NCBI GenBank assembly: GCA_964472545.1
Contig: CAYYNP010000036.1
Span: 1-48,558, forward strand
Reading direction: 5' to 3'
DNA: 48,558 nt
Origin: CAYYNP01 sp964472545
GTDB taxonomy: Bacteria; Planctomycetota; Planctomycetia; Pirellulales; Thermoguttaceae
Numbering within the stretch: position 1 is the first letter of the stretch; the number at the start of each line of letters is the position of its first letter. The notes below the pieces were generated by a model. The model was not told the DNA's origin, did no database searches, and saw only the letters and a program-made list of their open reading frames with translations. Positions 42,204 to 48,558 of the stretch are shown piece by piece. The position numbers and the translations under genes were made by a program.

Positions 42204-43841
42204 ATGATCGGTGATCGAGAGTCCAGACGGCCGAATTCTCGGCCATCGCGGCGGAGCGCTCGGGGTCGGCCCGAGATGCGTGCCCGTTTTGTACGCCCAC
42301 GTCCGATGCTGCTATTGCTGGGCACAGGGGCCGTCTGCGTGGTGGTCGGCGGGGTGTTCGTCGCCCAATCGCTGCTGGGCAGGGATGCGGTCCCCAAGGA
42401 AGCCCAAACGCCGGCCCCCACGCCACAGGCCTCCAAGACACCGACGATAGACCAGAAAACGTCGCCGGAAACCGCCGCAACGTCAGACCGGCCGTCAGCG
42501 ATACCGCCGGAACCTCCACTGATTCCGCCGCCGCCGACTTTGCCGCCAATCTCGCCGACGGAGCCACCTGCCGGTGCACCCGCGGCGTCTGTCCTGCCGG
42601 TCGAGCCTCCGGTCCTCCCGCCGGAGCCGGATCTCTTGCCGTCGGTCGAGCAAACGGCTGAGCAACTCAGGCAGGAGGCTCTCGAGGTCGCCCACCAGCT
42701 TCTTCAGCGGTATCCCGATTCGCCGGACACCGTGGCGTTGATCGGATCGGTGTACGAGTACTTGGGCAAGACGGCCGAAGCGATGAAGTACTGGGAGACT
42801 TGTCTGGAGATCGACCCCCGCCGCGTCGACGTGAAGATCGCTTTGGCCGCGATTGCCCTGGAGCGAGACGAGTACGCTCGGGCGGTGGAGCTGTCGCGCG
42901 AGGCGGCCAGGATCGCCCCGGAGGCTCTCGGCGTCCATCGCGATTTGGCTCGGGCGTTGATGGCCCAGGGGCAGTTTGCCGAGGCGGTCGAATCGCTAGA
43001 GCGGGAGATACGGCGGCATCCGCACGACGCGACAAGCCGTTTCCTGCTGGCCCAGGCTCGCCTCCAACAAAGACAATATGAGGAGGCCAAGAACGCGTAC
43101 CAAGCGGTGATCTCCATCCGGCCGGACCATGCCAAGGCCCATCACGGCCTGATGATCGTCTGTGCCAGGTTGGGAGAGAAGGCCGAATCGCTGCGTTGCG
43201 CCGAGAAGTTCAGCCGACTCGACACCGCGCCCAGAGACGCCGGCATGCGCCGCCGCGGGACGTCCGACTACCTCGACCTGCTCCACCGCGACGTCGCCCG
43301 GACCCACACGGGCGCCGGCCGGATCTACGCCCGGCAGGGCGACCACCGGAACGCCGAATCGCTGCTGCGGCGGGCCGCGCGCATCGATCCGAACAATTGG
43401 GTCTGCCGGCAGGAGTTGGCCGCGGCCTACCTCGGCAGCGGGCGCCGGCAACCGGCCGACGAGCTGTGCGACGAACTGATCGAAATCGACGACGACAACG
43501 CGGCATGTTACTTCAACACGGGCGGGCTGCTGATTCGGTTGCGGCGTTTTGCAGATGCCGAACGGGCCGTACGGCGGGGTATCGAACTGGCGCCGCAGGA
43601 CGCCGCGGGATACCGTTACCTGGTGCGCGTGTTGCAGGACGGGCGCCGCAAGCCGGCCGACGCCGTCGACGCCGCCAAGCGACTCGTCGCCCTCGAGCCG
43701 ACCGCCGCCAACTACCTCCTACTGGCCGACGCCTGCCGCGGAAACGGCGATCGGGCCGGCGCCGAAGACGCCCGGCAGCGGGCCGCCAAGCTTGATCGCG
43801 AAAACGGGGCCGCTGCACGCGCCGACCGACAACGCGAATGA
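42204..43841 (+). CDS. Membrane-anchored tetratricopeptide repeat protein
   Basis: The product has 545 residues. ATG 42204 follows GGAGGTGG. A basic N-terminus of about 35 residues leads into one membrane helix (MLLLLGTGAVCVVVGGVFVA), then a long Pro-rich linker (about 55-150) and at least eight TPR-like helix pairs (for example AEAMKYWETCLEIDPRRVDV, AEAVESLEREIRRHPHD, AESLLRRAARIDPNNW, ADAERAVRRGIELAPQD). The repeats probably lie outside the cytoplasm and hold partner proteins. The frame is open upstream to 42042 but lacks a signal for initiation there. It converges on the PQQ-like gene with a 49-bp gap. Confidence 0.85.
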   Translation: MIGDRESRRPNSRPSRRSARGRPEMRARFVRPRPMLLLLGTGAVCVVVGGVFVAQSLLGRDAVPKEAQTPAPTPQASKTPTIDQKTSPETAATSDRPSAIPPEPPLIPPPPTLPPISPTEPPAGAPAASVLPVEPPVLPPEPDLLPSVEQTAEQLRQEALEVAHQLLQRYPDSPDTVALIGSVYEYLGKTAEAMKYWETCLEIDPRRVDVKIALAAIALERDEYARAVELSREAARIAPEALGVHRDLARALMAQGQFAEAVESLEREIRRHPHDATSRFLLAQARLQQRQYEEAKNAYQAVISIRPDHAKAHHGLMIVCARLGEKAESLRCAEKFSRLDTAPRDAGMRRRGTSDYLDLLHRDVARTHTGAGRIYARQGDHRNAESLLRRAARIDPNNWVCRQELAAAYLGSGRRQPADELCDELIEIDDDNAACYFNTGGLLIRLRRFADAERAVRRGIELAPQDAAGYRYLVRVLQDGRRKPADAVDAAKRLVALEPTAANYLLLADACRGNGDRAGAEDARQRAAKLDRENGAAARADRQRE

Positions 43842-43890
43842 GGAACGGCCGGCGACGCCAGCCCTCGTTTCGTTCCGGTGCCCCGCGGCG

Positions 43891-45516
43891 TCACCTGACC
43901 GCCTGGTCCTCAACGGCCCAAATCCAGCCGCCACTCGACACGAAGTAGAGAGTGCCGTTGGCTGCCACTGGTGTAGCATGGACCGCTGCGCCCAGGTAGA
44001 TGTGCTGGAGCAGTCGTTCCTCTTTCCCGGCCTTCAGGACGTACAACCCTTTCTGAGTGGGCATGTAGACTCTGCCGTCGGCCACCAGCGTGGAACCCAG
44101 CAGGTGGCCGGTGTTGGTTTCGTGAACCCAGTAGGCTTGTCCCGTTTCGGCGTCGACACAATGCAGGCGCCCTGCCACGTCGGCGACGTACACCAGCCCC
44201 TCGGCAATCGACACGGTCGAGCTGGTGCGGTCCAATCCCCGATACGTCCAGATTCGCCCGGCGGTTGTGATTTCGCCCGTCTGCGTGGCGTCGATGCACT
44301 GCAAGGCGCCGCGCCCGCGGCCCATAGACGAATCGCGGCCGATCGCCACGTAGATGCGGTTCTTGTAGAGCACGGGCGTGGCGATGATCTCGCTCGTGCC
44401 GACGAACGTGCCGTCGTTCTCGTTTAGCGTACCACCCCAGCGCGTGTCGCCGCGATAGTAGTGGACGATCGCCGGCAAGTCGCCAAACTCCTTGTACTCG
44501 GCCGGATTGCAGTCGAACGACCAGGCCGTCTTCAGCTTCGCGGACTTCGGCGCTGCCTCGGCCGGCGCCTCAAAGGCGTAACAGACGCCGTCGCCGCCGC
44601 CGTAGAACACCAAACGTCGGCCGCCGACCGTGCCGGCGGCCAACGAAGACCACTGCCCTTTCAGCAGGTTCTGCGCGATCGGCGTATCGTCGGTGGCCAC
44701 CAATCGCCCGGAGTGTTTGTCGAGGGCGATCACGTTCGGGCAGTGGGGCGCGACGGTGCGGTAGACCTCCGGGTCATCGACGATGATCCGCCCGCCCTTG
44801 GAGCCGGCGCCGCCCGTGTAGACAAACATCTTGTGCCGCCGTTCCCCGAGCGGATCGATGCCGTTGGACGTAGGCACGTAGAGCAGCCCGCCGTCGATGA
44901 CGCACGACCCGCAATGCACGTCGGCCGGTTCCGTCTTGAACGCCGCCTTCATGTCGAACGTCCAGAGGACCCGAGCCAGCCGTCCGTCCGCGCCGTCCGG
45001 TTCCCCGTCGACGTCCAGACACATCACCACGCAGTTTTGATTGACGACGTACAGACGATCCTCCTCCACCACGGGAGCGGAGCAGATTCCGAAGTGGTGC
45101 GCCGCGCGGCCACCTCGCCATTGCCAAAGGAGTTCTCCCGTTTCCTCGCCTATGCAGGAGATACTTCCCCCCGGGCTTTGAAACCCGCACAAGAACACCT
45201 TGCCGTCGGCGATTACCGGCGTGGAGTAGGTGCTCCGGCAGACCCGGCGGCCCCACTTCACGTTGGTCGCGGTTTCCAGAGCGATGGTACCGGTCTGGTT
45301 GTCCTTCTTGCCGGGCACGAACGACTCGGGCAGCGCCGTTTCGTCCGAGGCCATGTTCTTGCTGCGGCTTCCGCCCCACTGCGGCCAATCGGCAGCGATC
45401 GCCATCGGCGCGAGAAGCAGCGCGACAACGGCCACCGCGGCCCCGATCCGACAGGACATCATTCCTGGGACTGCCAACGCGGCGCCGTCTACGGCCCCGA
45501 ATCCGAGTGTCCTCAT
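43891..45516 (-). CDS. Exported PQQ-like beta-propeller repeat protein
   Basis: The product has 541 residues. The start at 45516 is set by AGGAGGG seven bases upstream; a longer frame to 45558 has none. A signal peptide (IGAAVAVVALLLAPMAIAA) is followed by DWPQWGGSRSKNM, the usual opening of planctomycete PQQ-like proteins. Blades carry the tryptophan-docking pattern, for example CIGEETGELLWQWRGG, LHCVDAETGQAYWVHETN and IALDKHSGRLVATDD. It lacks an obvious dehydrogenase active site, so a structural or binding role similar to BamB-type propellers is likelier than a quinoprotein dehydrogenase. Confidence 0.85.
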   Translation of the reverse strand: MRTLGFGAVDGAALAVPGMMSCRIGAAVAVVALLLAPMAIAADWPQWGGSRSKNMASDETALPESFVPGKKDNQTGTIALETATNVKWGRRVCRSTYSTPVIADGKVFLCGFQSPGGSISCIGEETGELLWQWRGGRAAHHFGICSAPVVEEDRLYVVNQNCVVMCLDVDGEPDGADGRLARVLWTFDMKAAFKTEPADVHCGSCVIDGGLLYVPTSNGIDPLGERRHKMFVYTGGAGSKGGRIIVDDPEVYRTVAPHCPNVIALDKHSGRLVATDDTPIAQNLLKGQWSSLAAGTVGGRRLVFYGGGDGVCYAFEAPAEAAPKSAKLKTAWSFDCNPAEYKEFGDLPAIVHYYRGDTRWGGTLNENDGTFVGTSEIIATPVLYKNRIYVAIGRDSSMGRGRGALQCIDATQTGEITTAGRIWTYRGLDRTSSTVSIAEGLVYVADVAGRLHCVDAETGQAYWVHETNTGHLLGSTLVADGRVYMPTQKGLYVLKAGKEERLLQHIYLGAAVHATPVAANGTLYFVSSGGWIWAVEDQAVR

Positions 45517-45564
45517 CGTGTTTCCCTCCTGCATCCGCTGCGTCTTCCAATACCCCACAGCGCC

Positions 45565-45592
45565 AGTGTACAGGCCGTCGGAGCACGGTCAA
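45565..45592 (-). promoter_or_regulatory. Probable promoter of the PQQ-like gene
   Basis: On the minus strand TTGACC (45587-45592) and TACACT (45565-45570) are 16 bp apart, about 50 bases before the start codon at 45516. Confidence 0.45.
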
Positions 45593-45961
45593 CGGATCCG
45601 GCGTGCCGGATAAGGCCGTTCAGCAGGCCAGACCGCCCCCGGACGCAAGCTTTTGGCGTGGGGACGCAGGCACACGGCATCGTGGCCGCTCTCCCCGGCG
45701 AATGCTCCTCCCCGGTTCCTGCACGGTGGACGGGGCGCTCTCGTTGGGCCAGTTGAAGGCCAAGAAGACCACCTCCCGAGGTCCTCGGTCGAGGTTCGAC
45801 GTGGTAGCTAATCGCCTCGGAAGGTGGTGGTAGGTCCGGCAAGCTGCCGGTCGAGGGCCGCTGATTTCGGCTCTATCCCTGTTATCGTCGCGTGCCGGCG
45901 AAAGTTGCGTAGCTCTCTCGATAGACTTGTAGAGACGCCGTACCCTACCGGTCTGCGCGGG
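45593..45961. other. Gap between the PQQ-like gene and carB with no recognised gene
   Basis: No frame here has family features or a ribosome binding site. No tRNA, riboswitch or strong terminator was recognised. The stretch ends at the palindromic element 45962-46036. Confidence 0.4.
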
Positions 45962-46036
45962 GGTGGCTGGGGGCGAGCGCAGCGAGCCCCCAGAGCGCGA
46001 CAAACTGGGGGCTGGCTGCGCTCGGCCCCAGCCACC
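45962..46036. repeat. 75-bp hairpin element, variant of family A
   Basis: GGTGGCTGGGGGCGAGCGCA and two further bases at 45962-45983 pair with 46015-46036 with one mismatch in 22. Inner CCCCCAG/CTGGGGG arms extend the stem. It shares the GGTGGCTGGGG head with the elements at 7-39 and 21017-21112 but differs in the middle. It lies 30 bp downstream of the carB stop codon and may serve as its terminator. Confidence 0.75.
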
Positions 46037-46065
46037 GGTCGTCCGTCTTGCTGTTGCCGAGTACC

Positions 46066-48558
46066 TTAGCCGATATCGGAGTGATATTCCTGAAGACTCT
46101 TGACCTGCCCCTTGCCTTTGCGTCGGGCGGCGATGCCTTTGGCGGCGGCCACGGCTGCGGCTAGCGTAGTGACGTAGGGCACTTTGCACTTGATGGCCGT
46201 TTGACGGATGTAGGCGTCGTCGGCCTTGCTGGCCTTGCCCCGCGGGGTGTTGACGACCATCTGGATTTGGCCGTCGATGATCGCGTCGGCGATGTTCGGC
46301 CGTCCCTCGCGCATCTTCACGGCCGGCTCGGCCTCGATGCCGTTCTCGGCCAGGAAGGCCGCCGTACCCTTGGTCGAAACGATCTTGAAGCCCAACTCGG
46401 CAAACCGCCGGGCCACCTCGCGGACGGCCGGCTTGTCGCGGTCGGCCACGGTAATCAGCACGGTGCCCTCTATCGGCAATTGCAGCCCCGTAGCCTCTTG
46501 GGCCTTGTAGAACGCCAGCCCGAACGAATCGGCCATCCCCAACACCTCGCCCGTGCTGCGCATCTCCGGGCCCAGCAGCGGGTCGACTTCGTGGTACATG
46601 CTGAACGGGAAGACCGATTCCTTTACGCCGAAGTGCGGCACGGCCTTCCGCCCCAGCCCGAGTTCGGAGAGCTTCGTGCCGAGCATCACCTGGGCGGCGA
46701 TCCGCGCCATGGGGATGTTGCAGACCTTCGAGACCAGCGGCACGGTACGGCTGGCGCGGGGATTGGCCTCGAGGATATAGACCGTGTCGTTGTGGATCGC
46801 GTACTGGATGTTCATCAGCCCCACGACGTTCATCTCGATGGCGATCTTGCGGTTGTACTGATAGATTGTATCGATGTGTTTCGGCGGCAGGCTGATCGGC
46901 GGGATCACACAGGCCGAATCACCGGAGTGGACGCCGGCCAATTCGATGTGTTCCATGATCGCAGGGACGAAGGCGTCTTCGCCGTCGGCGATGGCGTCGG
47001 CTTCGACCTCAATGGCGTTGTCGAGGAACTTGTCGATCAGGATCGGCCGCTCGGGCGAGACGCCCACCGCCGCGGCCACGTAGCGCTTGAGCATCTGCTC
47101 GTCGTGTACCACCTCCATCGCCCGGCCGCCGAGCACAAACGACGGACGCACCATCAGCGGATAGCCGATGCGGCCGGCGATTTCCAGCGCCTCCTCGAGA
47201 TTGCTGGCCATGCCGGATTCCGGCTGCGGGATGCCCAGCTTGCGCATGATCTGGCGGAAGCGGTCGCGATCTTCGGCCAATTCGATCGTCTCGTGCGAGG
47301 TACCCAGGATCTTCACGCCCGCCTCGGCCAGTTCGGCCGCCAGGTTCAGCGGCGTCTGGCCGCCAAATTGCACGATCACTCCCTCGGGCTTCTCTTTCTC
47401 GTAGATGCTCAGCACGTCTTCGACCGTCAGCGGCTCGAAGTAGAGCTTGTTGGACGTATCGTAGTCGGTCGATACGGTTTCCGGGTTGCAGTTGACCATG
47501 ATCGACTCGATGCCGGCGTCGCGCAGGGCAAAGGCCGCGTGGACGCAGCAATAGTCGAACTCGATCCCCTGGCCGATACGGTTGGGGCCGCCGCCGAGCA
47601 CCAGCACCTTGCGGTTGGGCGAGACCTCGGTGGCATCCGGGGCGTTGTAGGTCGAGTAGTAGTAGGCCGCGTCTTCCACGCCGCTGACCGGCACCGCGTG
47701 CCAGCCCTCGACCACGCCCAACGCCGTACGCCGCTCGCGAATCTCCTTCTCCGGAACGCCGAGCCGTTGTGCAAGGTACTTGTCGGCAAAACCGTCCTTC
47801 TTGGCCTGAACGAGCAGTTCGTCGGGCAGTGTGCCGCCCTTGTGCTCGAGTACCTTCTCTTCCAACTCGACGAGTTCCTTCATCTGCTGGATGAACCAGG
47901 GCTTGATATAGGTCGTCTCGTAGAGCGTCTGCACGTCGGCCCCTTTTCGCAAGGCCTCGTACATGATGAACTGCCGCTCGGAAGACGGTTCGGCCAGCAG
48001 GGTCATCAGGTCTTCCAGCGGCCGATCGTGGAAGTCCTTGGCAAAGCCGAGCCCGCTGCGGCCGATTTCCAGCGAGCGGATCGCCTTCTGGAACGATTCC
48101 TTGTAGTTCTTGCCCAGGCTCATCACCTCGCCCACGGCCCGCATCTGGGTGCCCAGCTTGTCCTCGAGCCCCTCGAACTTCTCGAAGGCCCAGCGGGAGA
48201 ACTTCACCACCACGTAGTCGCCCGAGGGCGTGTATTTTTCCAGCGTACCGTCGCGCCAGTAGGGAATTTCGTCCATCGTCAGCCCGCCGGCCAATAGCGA
48301 GGAGACGTAGGCAATGGGAAAGCCGGTGGCCTTCGACGCCAGGGCCGAGGAGCGCGACGTCCGCGGGTTGATTTCGATCACCACCACGCGGCCGGTCTTC
48401 GGGTCGTGGGCAAACTGGATGTTGGTACCGCCGATGACCTGGATCGCCTCGACGATGTCGTAGGAGTATTTTTGTAGGCGTTGTTGGAGTTCCGGGTCGA
48501 TGGTCAACATCGGGGCCGTGCAATAGGAGTCGCCGGTGTGGACGCCCATCGCGTCGAC
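46066..48558 (-). CDS. carB: Carbamoyl-phosphate synthase large chain, 5' part beyond the window
   Basis: About 830 C-terminal residues are visible; the frame stays open to the window edge (VDAMGVHTGDS), so the start lies outside. Seen are the end of the first ATP-grasp unit (EINPRTSRSSALASKATGFP), the oligomerisation domain, the second synthetase unit (VLVLGGGPNRIGQGIEFDYC, VNCNPETVSTDYDTS, VRPSFVLGGRAMEVV, HIELAGVHSGDSACVIPP, LEANPRASRTVPLVSKV) and the C-terminal allosteric MGS-like domain. It makes carbamoyl phosphate from glutamine-derived ammonia, bicarbonate and ATP with CarA, for arginine and pyrimidine synthesis. Nothing suggests it is damaged. Confidence 0.95.
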   Translation of the reverse strand, partial: VDAMGVHTGDSYCTAPMLTIDPELQQRLQKYSYDIVEAIQVIGGTNIQFAHDPKTGRVVVIEINPRTSRSSALASKATGFPIAYVSSLLAGGLTMDEIPYWRDGTLEKYTPSGDYVVVKFSRWAFEKFEGLEDKLGTQMRAVGEVMSLGKNYKESFQKAIRSLEIGRSGLGFAKDFHDRPLEDLMTLLAEPSSERQFIMYEALRKGADVQTLYETTYIKPWFIQQMKELVELEEKVLEHKGGTLPDELLVQAKKDGFADKYLAQRLGVPEKEIRERRTALGVVEGWHAVPVSGVEDAAYYYSTYNAPDATEVSPNRKVLVLGGGPNRIGQGIEFDYCCVHAAFALRDAGIESIMVNCNPETVSTDYDTSNKLYFEPLTVEDVLSIYEKEKPEGVIVQFGGQTPLNLAAELAEAGVKILGTSHETIELAEDRDRFRQIMRKLGIPQPESGMASNLEEALEIAGRIGYPLMVRPSFVLGGRAMEVVHDEQMLKRYVAAAVGVSPERPILIDKFLDNAIEVEADAIADGEDAFVPAIMEHIELAGVHSGDSACVIPPISLPPKHIDTIYQYNRKIAIEMNVVGLMNIQYAIHNDTVYILEANPRASRTVPLVSKVCNIPMARIAAQVMLGTKLSELGLGRKAVPHFGVKESVFPFSMYHEVDPLLGPEMRSTGEVLGMADSFGLAFYKAQEATGLQLPIEGTVLITVADRDKPAVREVARRFAELGFKIVSTKGTAAFLAENGIEAEPAVKMREGRPNIADAIIDGQIQMVVNTPRGKASKADDAYIRQTAIKCKVPYVTTLAAAVAAAKGIAARRKGKGQVKSLQEYHSDIG

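Overview
The window is high-GC DNA from a planctomycete (Planctomycetota, probably Pirellulales-like). The assignment rests on gene content: a DUF1549/DUF1553 - DUF1501 - pre-peptidase C-terminal (PPC) gene triad, three Tat-exported Gfo/Idh/MocA oxidoreductases, a ThuA-like protein, VCBS/FG-GAP and HEAT-repeat exported proteins, a PQQ-type beta-propeller, and many short palindromic repeats between genes. No rRNA, tRNA, CRISPR array or transposase was found.

Layout. 376-5842 (+): a Gfo/Idh/MocA oxidoreductase, a secreted DUF5060/apiosidase-like glycoside hydrolase and a ThuA-like protein. 6119-9151 (+): a nucleoside-phosphorylase domain followed in the same reading frame by a NACHT NTPase, cut by one in-frame amber codon; this looks like a bacterial NLR-type immune gene. 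9792-16172 (-): a probable operon reading Gfo, HEAT repeats, VCBS, Gfo. 16484-20973 (-): a tightly overlapping respiratory operon, sdhC-sdhA-sdhB-Rieske-cytochrome b. 21262-25773 (+): a 1503-residue secreted multidomain protein. 26338-31685 (+): the DUF1553/DUF1501/PPC triad. 31867-35782 (+): a small membrane coiled-coil protein and a hybrid histidine kinase. 35769-36815 (-): an exported protein with an STN-like C-terminus. 37057-38061 (+): a sugar isomerase/epimerase-like TIM barrel. 38117-41668 (-): a large heparinase II/III-like exported protein. 42204-43841 (+): a membrane-anchored TPR protein. 43891-45516 (-): a PQQ-like propeller. 46066 to the window end (-): carB, running off the edge.

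Most of the window encodes outer-envelope carbohydrate and polymer metabolism (glycoside hydrolase, lyase-like protein, oxidoreductases, isomerase, ThuA) plus the lineage-specific exported families. The two stretches that stand out are the PNP-NACHT locus, which has a different base and codon texture and lies between inverted G-rich tracts, and the respiratory operon, which joins succinate dehydrogenase directly to a Rieske/cytochrome b pair. The latter has only one visible membrane anchor gene for the dehydrogenase and no cytochrome c1.

The gaps are rich in hairpin-forming repeats of at least six families. One 33-bp arm occurs exactly at 7-39 and, inverted, at 21017-21049, where its hairpin lies just upstream of sdhC.
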